Assembly (NCBI GenBank): GCA_934203205.1
Contig: CAKPYV010000025.1
Location: forward strand, 1 to 29,960
Direction: 5' to 3'
Source of the DNA: an uncultured Anaerovibrio sp.
GTDB taxonomy: Bacteria > Bacillota > Negativicutes > Selenomonadales > Selenomonadaceae
Length of the DNA stretch: 29,960 nt
A program made the translations under genes and the position numbers. The first letter of the stretch is position 1, and each line of letters opens with the position of its first letter. Of the stretch, positions 15,331 through 23,911 are shown one piece after another. The notes below the pieces were generated by a model, which was not told the DNA's origin, made no database searches, and worked only from the letters and a program-made list of their open reading frames with translations.

Positions 15331-17565
15331 TTAAGCTATCTGCCTTTGGGCCAGCTTGGCAAATATACCATTCTTATTCATCAATTCCTCAAAGCTGCCC
15401 TGTTCTGCAATCCTGCCCTTATCCAAAACTACGATTCTATCCGCCTGCTTAATTGTACTAAGGCGATGAGCAATCACTATTCTTGTTGCCTGTAAGCGGT
15501 TAAGACTCTCTGTGACAATGGCCTGAGTCCTATTATCCAAGGCTGATGTAGCCTCATCCAACATTATTACAGCCGGACGCCCCGCCAAGGCTCTAGCAAT
15601 CAAGATACGTTGTCTCTGTCCACCAGATATATTACTGCTTCCTTCACTAATTATAGTGTGCATCCCCATAGGCATACTACGAATATCGTCGGCAATACCT
15701 GCCATCTCTGCTGCTTGCCAGGCATCATCCATTGTCAAAGGAGATGTTCCCACAATATTAGAAAAAATATCCCCTGTCATCAATTGACCATTTTGAAGCA
15801 CCACACCTAGCTGACATCGCACTGACACTGGATTTAACTCCTGCAAATCCTGATAATCATAATAAATAGCACCTTGACGAGGTATTTCCATCCCTAAGAG
15901 CAATCGCAGCAAGGTGCTTTTACCACAGCCAGAACGACCTACTATGGCAACATGCTCGCCAGACCTTATGCTCAAGGAAATATTCTGCAGCACATCTGGC
16001 AGTTCCGGACCATAGCTAAAGGTCAAATGCTCTATGCTAATTGCACCTGTCAGCACATCTGCATCCAATTTGTCCTCCGTAGCTTCTGGTATCTCCTCCA
16101 TAATAGGACGCAAATTTTCAATATGGGGTTTAATCGTAAAGAACTGGGCAATCAAAGGAACAATGCCCACAATCGTACCATTAAATGTGGAAAAAGCTGA
16201 CTGAAAGGCCAAAAACTGAGGATAACTCATTTTTTGTATCACCTGACCTGTGGCAGTTACCTCCTGCATCCCATAAATTGCCGTATAATACAACAACATA
16301 TTTAGGATAAAAGGCTGAACAGCACCAATAATGCCATTATAATTTCCCTGCCAGCGCAGCTTCATTTTCCATTTCCATTCCTGTCCAAATTTTTGGGACC
16401 ATAAATAAAAAGCTTGGGGCTCTGCTCCATGAATCCTGAACTTGGCCAAGCCATTAAAAATTTGCTGTAATAGTCCAGCTGTCTGATTCTCTGCCTGCAG
16501 CATTTCCCGTTGAAAGTAAATAACACGACGATAAACCAAGGAAACCACCAAGAGATATATTCCCCACACTACAAGAGCCTCCAAGGTAAGCTGCCAGCTA
16601 TACCATAACATAAGGGCCAGACTCCAGAAGGAAAAGACAAAATTAAATACCTGTCCCACAAACTGACCTGTGGCCATTTCCTTAATGGACTCAATACCAT
16701 TGATACGCTGCAAAAGTTCCCCCGATTCAAACCGGCGAAAAAATTTAGCTGGCAGCTGCAAAAGCCTACCCCAAAGAGCTGCTTCCACAGACATATCCAG
16801 ATGATTGGTGATGCGCAGCACTGCTATAGACCGGACCAAAGACAAGGCTGCTGTGGTAAAGCCTGTTATCAGCATAATTTGCGTCACTGCTGCCAACCCT
16901 ACATGATCTCGAATGGGAACAATATCGCTAAAAATAGTTTCTGTAATCACTGGTGATACCAGTGGTATCAAGCCTGCCACAAAGCTGCACAAAATAATAG
17001 TGTGATAATCTCGGCGCCAGCAATGCCGAAACATAAAGCTCAAAAGGTCCTTGATAGTCAGCTTCCGTGAGGGAAAGCCTGCATAGCATTGAAAGCCGTC
17101 CTCATCTATAGTCTCCGCCACCTGAGCGTCTACAAGTACACCTTCAGGTTTATTCCAACTATACATTTTGTAGGATCCTTCGTCCACAGGCAGTAATGCT
17201 ACTAGTTCCTTGTTTTCGCCTGCATAGCCTAGCAAAACACCGCTGTCATTCTGATACCACTGGCCTTGAAGACGTACCAGACGCATAGTCATATTGGCTT
17301 TTTGCACCAAACGCTTAATAAGTCCTGGCTGATCCAATCTTTCTGCCAGCTTGGGATTTATATTGATATTGTCCAGAGGCATATGCAGTCGATCTGCCAC
17401 CAGCTGCACAATAAAGGCTACACGCTCCTGCTGCTGTCCATCTGCTGGTACCGAAGCTATGGCATCAGATTGAATTAGGTTATTAATGGAAGCATCCATT
17501 AGCTTTTGATGGTAGGATTTAGTTTTGGCAATACGTTCTGCTTTAATTTTTTCCTGTTCTTCCAC
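15331..17565 (-). CDS. NHLM-type bacteriocin export ABC transporter, second permease/ATPase
   Basis: This 744-aa half-transporter matches the second ABC protein of NHLM peptide-export systems. The first ~170 residues are a soluble region without a working C39 triad. A six-helix membrane domain follows (about 185-460), then an ATPase with Walker A GRSGCGKSTLLRLLLG, signature ISGGQRQRILIARALAG, Walker B VIMLDEATSALD and switch AHRLST. A TTG at 17571 would put the start on top of the ribosome site. GTG at 17565 sits seven bases from AGGAGG and is preferred. It starts two bases after the first ABC gene ends. It probably forms a heterodimer with that protein. Confidence 0.9.
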   Translation of the reverse strand: MEEQEKIKAERIAKTKSYHQKLMDASINNLIQSDAIASVPADGQQQERVAFIVQLVADRLHMPLDNININPKLAERLDQPGLIKRLVQKANMTMRLVRLQGQWYQNDSGVLLGYAGENKELVALLPVDEGSYKMYSWNKPEGVLVDAQVAETIDEDGFQCYAGFPSRKLTIKDLLSFMFRHCWRRDYHTIILCSFVAGLIPLVSPVITETIFSDIVPIRDHVGLAAVTQIMLITGFTTAALSLVRSIAVLRITNHLDMSVEAALWGRLLQLPAKFFRRFESGELLQRINGIESIKEMATGQFVGQVFNFVFSFWSLALMLWYSWQLTLEALVVWGIYLLVVSLVYRRVIYFQREMLQAENQTAGLLQQIFNGLAKFRIHGAEPQAFYLWSQKFGQEWKWKMKLRWQGNYNGIIGAVQPFILNMLLYYTAIYGMQEVTATGQVIQKMSYPQFLAFQSAFSTFNGTIVGIVPLIAQFFTIKPHIENLRPIMEEIPEATEDKLDADVLTGAISIEHLTFSYGPELPDVLQNISLSIRSGEHVAIVGRSGCGKSTLLRLLLGMEIPRQGAIYYDYQDLQELNPVSVRCQLGVVLQNGQLMTGDIFSNIVGTSPLTMDDAWQAAEMAGIADDIRSMPMGMHTIISEGSSNISGGQRQRILIARALAGRPAVIMLDEATSALDNRTQAIVTESLNRLQATRIVIAHRLSTIKQADRIVVLDKGRIAEQGSFEELMNKNGIFAKLAQRQIA

Positions 17566-17567
17566 CC

Positions 17568-19769
17568 TCAAACCTCCTTCAATGCCGCTTCATCTGCCTG
17601 ATTTTTTTGCTGCTCCATAATCAGCTGATAGTAGCTGCCTCGCAACGCCATCAATTCCTCATGCTGTCCCCGCTCTACTACCTCTCCCTGCTCTAAAACA
17701 ATAATTTCATCGCAATCCCGAATGGTACTAAGCCGATGAGCAATAATCAAACAACTGCAGCCCCGCCGGCGAATATTCTTCATAATATCCTCCTCTGTCA
17801 GTGGATCCAAGGCACTGGTAGCCTCATCCAACACCAGTAAAGACGGATTCACTGCCAAGGCTCTGGCAATCTCCAATCGCTGCCGTTGCCCTCCACTGAA
17901 ATTACGGCCTCCTTCATCCACACGAGCCTCATAACTGCCATTAAGATGGAGAATATCACTATGTATGCAGGCATCCTGTGCGGCCTTCACCACATCATCC
18001 CGGCTTATAGTGGCATCAAAAAGACTTATATTCTCCCTAACGCTGCCACTTATCTGAAATACATCCTGATCCACTGAAGATAGTGAGTTGACGATAACAC
18101 TGCGGGGTATCTGGCGCCGATCTGTCCCATCCAGCAATACCCGGCCGCTCCACTGCTCATACAGTCCTACTACCACCTTGGCCAAGGTAGATTTGCCACT
18201 ACCAGAGGATCCTACCACCGCCGTCCACTGCCCCGGCTTCATATGCAGACTAATATCCTTCAACAAAGGCTCCGTCAATCTGCTATAACCAAAGGAGATA
18301 TTCTCCAATTCCAGTTCACCAGATAAAGCACTATGAGCATACTCTGGCTCCTGCGTTGGATAATTAAGCGCATCTATATCATAACGCCGCACATCATTAA
18401 GTCGCTGCATCTGCATTTCTGTAGTTTGCAGCTGCTGTCCCAAGCCCACCAAATTATTAAATGGCGCCTGAAAATTCCCCATCAGATTCTGAAAGGCCAT
18501 AAATATACCTGCCGTCATGGTTCCTTCCATAATAGAAAAGCCACCTATGGTCATAATCAAAGCACCATTAAGGCCACTTAGCAGCAAAGGCAGCATATTG
18601 GTGGTCAGGCTGAGCATGGCCATGCGTTGACCACAATCCAAAACTCTAGCATGATAACCTGCTATCTTGGCAAAAAAATCTGCCTCATTACCATTAGCCT
18701 TAATGGTTTCAATCATCTGCAAGCCATTCATAGCATTACCATAGGCCTTGCCTGCTTCCTGCTGGGAAAGCATGGACAAATCCGTCATACGTCGACGCAG
18801 ATAAAAGAACACGCCTAAATCCACCAAGCTAAAACTAACGCCGATAATAGTCAAGGAAGGACTATATTCAAAAAGCAATATTAAGAAAAATACTGCCATG
18901 GCAAAATCCAACATACAGGTAGCAGCCTGATTGCTGAGCACCGCTGCTATTGACTCCGAAAAGGCAGCTCTCGAAGCAATTTCTCCTGCAAATCTTTGTT
19001 GAAAAAACTCCATAGGCAGTTTCAGCAAATGCCAAAAAAAGCCTGCTGATTCCGAAAGTGTTATCTTTTCCTGCCATAGAGTAAGGCACCAGGAACGCAT
19101 AAATGATAAAATACCGCTAACCAAAAAAGATAGAGCCATAGCCAGCATCAGATTGGTCATCCAATCTGGATGCTTGCCTGTAAGAATATCATCCAGAAAA
19201 ATCTGGCTCATAACTGGCGATGCCAGCTGACAAATCATCATTCCCAAACCAATTAGCAGCACAAAGGCCACAGCAGATCTATCCTGCCATAACCGCCCAG
19301 CAATCTCCTTGACTACATTGTAACGATGGCCCCGGCTGCGGAAATTTTCCCTAGGACGTATATCCAAGGAGATTCCCGTATAGGAGGATTGAAAGCTATC
19401 CCAGCTAACGGTTCTCCTGCCTACAGCTGGATCATTGAGATAAACAGTATCATCCTTAATGCCCTCCAACACCACAAAATGATTGAACTCCCAATGAATA
19501 ATCAAGGGATATTCCTCCTGCCGCAGCTGGTCTGCCATCATGCGATAGCCAGCAGCCTGACAGCCCAGCTTGCGAGCTGCCTTTAGCACATTGCTGGCCT
19601 TGGAGCCATCACGGCTTACACCACACTCCTGCCTCAGTCGTTCCAAAGGCAGCCATAATCCATAATATGCCAATACCATGGCTAAAGAGGCAGCACCACA
19701 TTCTGTAGCCTCCATCTGCAAAATCACAGGTACCTTGGCACGAGATATTTTTCTTTCCTTTTCTGCCAT
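17568..19769 (-). CDS. NHLM-type bacteriocin export ABC transporter with C39 leader peptidase
   Basis: The 733-aa protein is a peptidase-containing ABC transporter that cuts double-glycine leaders and exports the mature peptide. The N-terminal C39 domain has Cys24 (QMEATECGAASLAMVLAYYG), His97 (HWEFNHFVVLEG) and Asp113 (YLNDPAVGRR), a complete triad. A six-helix membrane domain spans about 160-440. The ATPase has GSSGSGKSTLAKVVVG, FSGGQRQRLEIARALA, LLVLDEATSALD and AHRLST. The ATG at 19769 follows AGGTGA, eight nt after the adaptor gene. Its substrates are most likely the GG-leader peptides encoded upstream on the same strand. Confidence 0.94.
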   Translation of the reverse strand: MAEKERKISRAKVPVILQMEATECGAASLAMVLAYYGLWLPLERLRQECGVSRDGSKASNVLKAARKLGCQAAGYRMMADQLRQEEYPLIIHWEFNHFVVLEGIKDDTVYLNDPAVGRRTVSWDSFQSSYTGISLDIRPRENFRSRGHRYNVVKEIAGRLWQDRSAVAFVLLIGLGMMICQLASPVMSQIFLDDILTGKHPDWMTNLMLAMALSFLVSGILSFMRSWCLTLWQEKITLSESAGFFWHLLKLPMEFFQQRFAGEIASRAAFSESIAAVLSNQAATCMLDFAMAVFFLILLFEYSPSLTIIGVSFSLVDLGVFFYLRRRMTDLSMLSQQEAGKAYGNAMNGLQMIETIKANGNEADFFAKIAGYHARVLDCGQRMAMLSLTTNMLPLLLSGLNGALIMTIGGFSIMEGTMTAGIFMAFQNLMGNFQAPFNNLVGLGQQLQTTEMQMQRLNDVRRYDIDALNYPTQEPEYAHSALSGELELENISFGYSRLTEPLLKDISLHMKPGQWTAVVGSSGSGKSTLAKVVVGLYEQWSGRVLLDGTDRRQIPRSVIVNSLSSVDQDVFQISGSVRENISLFDATISRDDVVKAAQDACIHSDILHLNGSYEARVDEGGRNFSGGQRQRLEIARALAVNPSLLVLDEATSALDPLTEEDIMKNIRRRGCSCLIIAHRLSTIRDCDEIIVLEQGEVVERGQHEELMALRGSYYQLIMEQQKNQADEAALKEV

Positions 19770-19776
19770 ACTGACA

Positions 19777-20736
19777 TCACCTATTTCTCAGCCACTGGCT
19801 GGCCTTGTAAAATACCTTTTCAATAGGAGCCTTGCGATCTATAATCACCGAGCCTGCCACATAGGTACCAGCTGTAACCGGCTTGTGCTCCCCCACAATA
19901 GATGTCCATAAATATCCTGATTCATCCTTATCATTTTTTACCAAATCAAATCTTACCTCTACTACAGAGTTTTGGGTTTGCTGCAAAATGCTTTGGGCCA
20001 ACTGAGCATTCCCAAGATTGCGAACCATAGAAGCCTGATCCACAGGATATTCTGACACTGACCTAACCACTCCCAACAAACTGCCACTCTGACTCACATC
20101 AGTTCCATTAGGTGCCAATTGCACAGTCATTCCTGGCTCCAGCCTTTTTCCCTTGTCTACAGATACATACATCAAGCCATTTAAATCACTGCGGCCTTCA
20201 TCCAAACGTATTGTGCAAATTTCTTCACCCTCACGAACCCAAGTGCCCTTATTTACCAATATTTCTGTTACAATGCCATTGTATGGGCTATAGATTTGCT
20301 CATTGACTGCCTCCACTGTGCGCTTGGCATCATGGGCATTAACCCGCAGTGCCACATCTTTATGATTGGCCCCCAGCTCTATGCTATTACGGGTAGCCAC
20401 CGTATCCATGGTCATAGCTGTCTGGTTGAGGTGCATTATCTGCTGATTCTCTCTTATCCGACTGCCTTGACTAATATATATCTCGTCTATCTGTCCTGTA
20501 GTCATGGCAGAAAGCTTGCGCACACCTCCTGCATCCATAATCAAGCCATAGCCATCTGCCTTAACAGTAAAGGACCCCATAATAGACCATAGTACCACCC
20601 CAAAAAGAAGCAACAGAATGGCTGACAGTCCAATCCAACCTACTGGCGTAGTAACCTGCAGCAAAGTATCAAGCTTCTCAGGAGAACGCATCTTATCCAA
20701 TGCCTCTCGGCTAAATAATTTATCAGGATTGATCAT
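19777..20736 (-). CDS. HlyD-type membrane fusion protein of the NHLM system
   Basis: The 319-aa protein has a short cytoplasmic start and one transmembrane helix near residues 31-53 (VGWIGLSAILLLLFGVVLWS). A periplasmic part follows with the biotinyl-lipoyl-like half-motifs GVRKLSAMTTGQIDEIYISQG and YSPYNGIVTEILVNKGTWV. In NHLM clusters such proteins bridge the ABC transporter to the cell envelope. The ATG at 20736 is chosen because GGAGG precedes it. It starts one base after the stop of the previous adaptor gene. The coiled-coil hairpin is shorter than in classical HlyD. Confidence 0.9.
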   Translation of the reverse strand: MINPDKLFSREALDKMRSPEKLDTLLQVTTPVGWIGLSAILLLLFGVVLWSIMGSFTVKADGYGLIMDAGGVRKLSAMTTGQIDEIYISQGSRIRENQQIMHLNQTAMTMDTVATRNSIELGANHKDVALRVNAHDAKRTVEAVNEQIYSPYNGIVTEILVNKGTWVREGEEICTIRLDEGRSDLNGLMYVSVDKGKRLEPGMTVQLAPNGTDVSQSGSLLGVVRSVSEYPVDQASMVRNLGNAQLAQSILQQTQNSVVEVRFDLVKNDKDESGYLWTSIVGEHKPVTAGTYVAGSVIIDRKAPIEKVFYKASQWLRNR

Positions 20737-20737
20737 A

Positions 20738-21913
20738 TTACATATCCTCCATATTAACCGAAACCAGCTGTCCCTCCCGCAGTCCATTTATCCCAGACAC
20801 TACCACGGTTTCTCCTAACTGAATTCCCTCCAATATTTCTGCATATCGATCATTTATAGCACCTACACGAACACTGCGCTTCTCCAGGCGATTTTCTCCA
20901 TTCACCACAAACACATCTGAATGATTGTTATTATTATCCAGCGCCTCCACAGGAATAGCCAACACATTTCGTGGCTGAGAGGAGGTCAGTACCATATGCT
21001 CATAGCTTCTGGCCTCCAGCACCCCAGAAGGATTGTAGACATCAAAAACCACTCGCCGCATATCTGCTGGCTGACCAAGCTCTGGATAGATACCATATAT
21101 TTTCACATTGAATACCGTATTGCGTCCATGATTGCCAGCCTGATATTCCGTATTATAGGATTTGACAAAATCCGGACGCCTAAAGGAAAGAGTGAATTCT
21201 GCCCCCTCACCCTGAGAGCCTAATAGACTTTGCAAATCTCCATCTTCCATATTTATGGCAAACCACATGGCTCTAAAATCCCCCACTAGGCAGATAGGAG
21301 TTCCAGCCGTTACATAATTGCCGACATGCTGATAGGTAATTAGCACACTTCCAGGAATATTAGTAGTTACCTGCAAGCGGGAGTTATTTAACACTGCCTG
21401 ATCATATTGAGCCTGAGCATCTGCCATATTAGCCTCAGCTGCCTCATAATTGGCTCGAGCTTCATCCACCTTTTCCATAGAAGTTGCATTCTGACTAATA
21501 AGACTCTGATATCTATTGTAACTATTTCGCGCCTGCAGTTCTAAAGCCTGAGCTCTTTTCATATTGCTTTCTGCCTGACGAATTTTCAAAGGAATATCCT
21601 CATTTGTTAAATCTGCCACCACATCACCTGCTGCCAAGGGCATATTTTTATGGATGCGCAAGTTGCTGATTACACCATCTACCTTGGCTATAACATCAGC
21701 TGATTGGCGAGAGGCCATAGTGGCCTGCTCAAATTCGTATTGGGCATTAATAGAACGTTGCTGGGCTTGAGCACCACTAACCACAATAGCTCTATTATTC
21801 ATCCTATCCATAATAACGCTTTCGCCCTCATAATTAACAAAAATACCGTAGCCTATCAAGGAAATAGCTAATACTATCACCAGCGCCATAGCCGTAAGAT
21901 AATATTTTTTCAA
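20738..21913 (-). CDS. RND/HlyD-type periplasmic adaptor (membrane fusion protein)
   Basis: The 391-aa protein has an N-terminal anchor (about 7-27). It then has a lipoyl-like segment (VDGVISNLRIHKNMPLAAGD) and a long coiled coil (about 110-175, with many Ala/Glu/Gln). Beta-barrel and membrane-proximal domains follow, ending VVVSGINGLREGQLVSVNM. It resembles adaptors of efflux pumps. The TTG start at 21913 follows AAAGGAGG at nine bases and no better start is in frame. It is the first gene after the terminator at 22048 and shares the operon with the NHLM adaptor and transporters. No outer-membrane TolC homologue is in the window, so the channel is presumably encoded elsewhere. Confidence 0.88.
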   Translation of the reverse strand: MKKYYLTAMALVIVLAISLIGYGIFVNYEGESVIMDRMNNRAIVVSGAQAQQRSINAQYEFEQATMASRQSADVIAKVDGVISNLRIHKNMPLAAGDVVADLTNEDIPLKIRQAESNMKRAQALELQARNSYNRYQSLISQNATSMEKVDEARANYEAAEANMADAQAQYDQAVLNNSRLQVTTNIPGSVLITYQHVGNYVTAGTPICLVGDFRAMWFAINMEDGDLQSLLGSQGEGAEFTLSFRRPDFVKSYNTEYQAGNHGRNTVFNVKIYGIYPELGQPADMRRVVFDVYNPSGVLEARSYEHMVLTSSQPRNVLAIPVEALDNNNNHSDVFVVNGENRLEKRSVRVGAINDRYAEILEGIQLGETVVVSGINGLREGQLVSVNMEDM

Positions 21914-22047
21914 AACACCAAACCTCCTTTTATATCCCCTACATTATTGAAGGAAAATACCTTTAGATTTTCTTGCCATACTATATTGACCTTATATTAA
22001 CATGGTTTACGTGCAAAAGAAATCCCTTTTGCCTGCATCAAGGTAAT

Positions 22048-22091
22048 AAAAAAACATCCTGCACAAAATCAATTTCCTTTTTGTGCAGGAC
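22048..22091 (-). terminator. Strong terminator between the exported-protein gene and the transporter operon
   Basis: ATCCTGCACAAAA (22055-22067) pairs with TTTTGTGCAGGA (22079-22090), and on the minus strand the stem is followed by TTTTTTTA. It separates the precursor group from the transporters. The 135 bp to the next gene would have to hold a new promoter; only a weak TTTTGC-16-TATAAG match is visible. Confidence 0.85.
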
Positions 22092-22105
22092 GCCTTTCCA
22101 ACCTT

Positions 22106-22807
22106 CTATTTCATTAGTTTGGCAAAATCCTTGGCAAAATTAGCACATATACGGGCATACATGTCCTTGCCCTCATAATCCTCTCTATCCCTAGCGTCTA
22201 CTCGGCTAAAAATCTCCTTGCCAGTTTTGGTATCATAGGCCCGAAATTCTACTGTTACATAAAATTGGGTACTATAATATTCAGGATGATATACAGGTTC
22301 CTCATACTCTATTTCTACACGGCGGGAGTTACCGTCTGAATCTTTAACTGTTATATATTTAGTTCGCCGTTCCCAGCTGGTATAGGCCGGATGAAAAATC
22401 CTGCCAGCCTTGTATTTTTTCACCTGACTGACTATGTAGATATCTGCTACCTCTGGCAATCTTTCCTGATAAACCGCCTCAAAGGCCTCCGGATTCTGTT
22501 CCCGCAGAAGATCCATATCCTGACCAGAAAGCAAGGATATTTTTCTCAACAACATTTCTTCATCTACTATAGGCAGCTTGGCTGTATGCAGCTTGTCCTG
22601 ATATACAGCCTGCAAAGACTTAGCCTGTACAGAGTCCTCTTCCATATTTGTCTGGGAAAAATCCATATTATAAACTGCTATAGATTTAACCTTTTTGAAA
22701 TTGTAGGAGCTATCTTTGAAGTCCGTTTTTTCCGCCCAAGCACTAACTGGCATTATAAAAATCATTAACACCAGCAAGGCCATCATTCTCTTTAATACAT
22801 TCCTCAT
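22106..22807 (-). CDS. Exported protein of unknown function in the bacteriocin-like locus
   Basis: I do not recognise this family with certainty. The 233-aa product has a clear signal peptide (MRNVLKRMMALLVLMIFIMP..AWA, cut near residue 25). Its mature part of mixed alpha/beta character contains SIAVYNMDF, DIYIVSQVKKY, a Tyr/Glu-rich stretch (EEPVYHPEYYSTQFYVTVEF) and YDTKTGKEIFSR. There is no Cys in the mature part and no lipobox. The ATG at 22807 follows GGGAGG. The open frame extends 60 codons further upstream, but that part is a Cys/Arg-rich shadow of the neighbouring gene. It starts 17 nt after the precursor stop, so the two are cotranscribed. An accessory or immunity-like role is possible but unproven. 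Confidence 0.8.
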   Translation of the reverse strand: MRNVLKRMMALLVLMIFIMPVSAWAEKTDFKDSSYNFKKVKSIAVYNMDFSQTNMEEDSVQAKSLQAVYQDKLHTAKLPIVDEEMLLRKISLLSGQDMDLLREQNPEAFEAVYQERLPEVADIYIVSQVKKYKAGRIFHPAYTSWERRTKYITVKDSDGNSRRVEIEYEEPVYHPEYYSTQFYVTVEFRAYDTKTGKEIFSRVDARDREDYEGKDMYARICANFAKDFAKLMK

Positions 22808-22824
22808 ATGCATCATCCTCCCAC

Positions 22825-23322
22825 TCATTTCATGGCTGCTTTGGCTGTACCGTAAATTCCCGCGGCAGCACCTCCAATAGCTCCAGTTACTGCCCCTGTT
22901 ACCGCAGCGCTTCCTACAGCAGTTCCTGCCACGACAGCCCCTACAGCTGCTACGGCAGCAGTGGCGGCGCCGGCAGTTGCTGCACAAGCCAATCCCACAC
23001 CTACCGCAATAACCGCAACTAAAGCAACCTTTTTAAACCCCTCCCAAAAGCTTTTCCAGCTGCCTCCTACCACATATTCCATGGTATCATCATCCAGCTC
23101 CACCTTGGTGCCCTTATAATAATCCATGGCCTCCTCAAACATCTGCCGAAAATCCTCCAGCTTCATATTAACGTATCTCTTGGCTATCTCATACATATCC
23201 TCAATGGTCTCTGCTACTTCCATCAAGCCGTTGACTACCGGATCAGCCTCCAGCTTAACCAAAAGCTCCTGAGCCTGCTGTCTTACATCTGCATTTTCCA
23301 TTGCCACTGCCATGTTCACCAT
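22825..23322 (-). CDS. Bacteriocin-like precursor: Nif11-like leader with Gly/Ala-rich core
   Basis: The 165-aa product splits into two unlike parts. Residues 1-87 are an acidic helical leader resembling Nif11-type leaders (LLVKLEADPVVNGL.., AKRYVNMKLEDFRQM), ending in VELDDDTMEYVVGG. The C39 transporter should cut after Gly87. The 78-residue core starts SWKSFWEGFKK, then is a long Ala/Gly/Val-rich stretch with many small-xxx-small spacings, ending KAAMK. Such a core resembles membrane-inserting, unmodified bacteriocins. It has a single Cys and no Ser/Thr/Cys-rich stretch typical of lanthipeptides, and no modifying enzyme is nearby. AAGGAG precedes the ATG at good spacing. Confidence 0.85.
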   Translation of the reverse strand: MVNMAVAMENADVRQQAQELLVKLEADPVVNGLMEVAETIEDMYEIAKRYVNMKLEDFRQMFEEAMDYYKGTKVELDDDTMEYVVGGSWKSFWEGFKKVALVAVIAVGVGLACAATAGAATAAVAAVGAVVAGTAVGSAAVTGAVTGAIGGAAAGIYGTAKAAMK

Positions 23323-23373
23323 TATAAATCTCTCCTTTTATATAACTAATTACAATTCCTGCCTTTTTCAATA

Positions 23374-23535
23374 TCAACCAAAAAGCTTTTTCTTGAGATA
23401 TGCACCTGCCTTTTCGGTGAGCCAATTAATAAAATCATCAAGGCCAGCTATGCCGCCTACTACCTTTTCCATCTCTTCATCGGAAATTTTTTCCTTTACA
23501 GTCTGATTTCTTTCGTCTATTCTGATATCTGACAT
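23374..23535 (-). CDS. 53-aa peptide precursor with double-glycine leader
   Basis: This short gene lies 51 nt upstream of the Nif11-type precursor on the same strand. Its leader (residues 1-28) ends KISDEEMEKVVGG, a textbook double-glycine cleavage site. The 25-residue remainder (IAGLDDFINWLTEKAGAYLK, then KKLFG) can form an amphipathic, cationic helix, as in small class II bacteriocins. AAAGGATGAGAGAA precedes the ATG at 23535; an in-frame ATG nine bases earlier sits too close to the ribosome site. It heads the precursor group. It is probably a substrate of the C39 transporter in the same locus. Confidence 0.8.
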   Translation of the reverse strand: MSDIRIDERNQTVKEKISDEEMEKVVGGIAGLDDFINWLTEKAGAYLKKKLFG

Positions 23536-23724
23536 TTCTCTCATCCTTTCCTATAAACCTTAGCGAATATTTTCTTTTGTCTCTTATACGCTATCCTGAA
23601 ATAAATATTACATAATTTACTAATTTTTCTATTGTTCAAATCAAAATCCCTTATCCCCCATATGTCACATAAAATTTAGGTAAAGAGTATATCAATGTAT
23701 TCACGTATACAATACCTTTATCTA

Positions 23725-23753
23725 TTGACATTATATAATCATGTGGCTATAAT
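23725..23753 (+). promoter_or_regulatory. Consensus promoter of amtB-glnK
   Basis: TTGACA (23725-23730) and TATAAT (23748-23753) are separated by exactly 17 bp, a perfect consensus. The leader to amtB is about 220 nt and holds two terminators, so control probably acts after initiation. Confidence 0.85.
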
Positions 23754-23767
23754 AAATTACATCAAGC

Positions 23768-23819
23768 GGACAACGGAGTCCCGGAAAGCCAATCAGGTTT
23801 TTCGGGACTTTTCTGTTTT
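23768..23819 (+). terminator. First leader terminator, overlapping a hexaloop hairpin
   Basis: GTCCCGGAAA (23778-23787) pairs with TTTTCGGGAC (ending 23808), followed by TTTTCTGTTTT. The 5' strand can instead pair upstream: GGAC (23768-23771) and GTCC (23778-23781) enclose the six-base loop AACGGA. The two folds exclude each other, as in an antiterminator/terminator switch. Confidence 0.7.
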
Positions 23820-23856
23820 CCGGGCGAATGATATATATATCACAATTTTATCTGCC

Positions 23857-23911
23857 GAGACAATGTCGTCTCATGGTTATTTAGACAAATAGCTATGGGA
23901 CGGCATTTTTT
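23857..23911 (+). terminator. Second leader terminator, overlapping a hexaloop hairpin
   Basis: GTCGTCTCAT (23865-23874) pairs with ATGGGACGGC (23895-23904). It is extended inside by GTTATTT with AAATAGC around the loop AGAC, and followed by six T (23906-23911). The alternative fold is GAGAC (23857-23861) with GTCTC (23868-23872) around the six-base loop AATGTC, which uses the same GTCTC bases. The terminator ends about 70 nt before amtB. Confidence 0.75.

Noticed and set aside
22808..22987. Cys/Arg-rich 60-codon N-terminal extension of the exported protein at 22106-22807
   Set aside because: It is the Gly/Ala core of the precursor gene read in another frame. The ATG at 22807 with GGGAGG and a signal peptide is clearly the real start.
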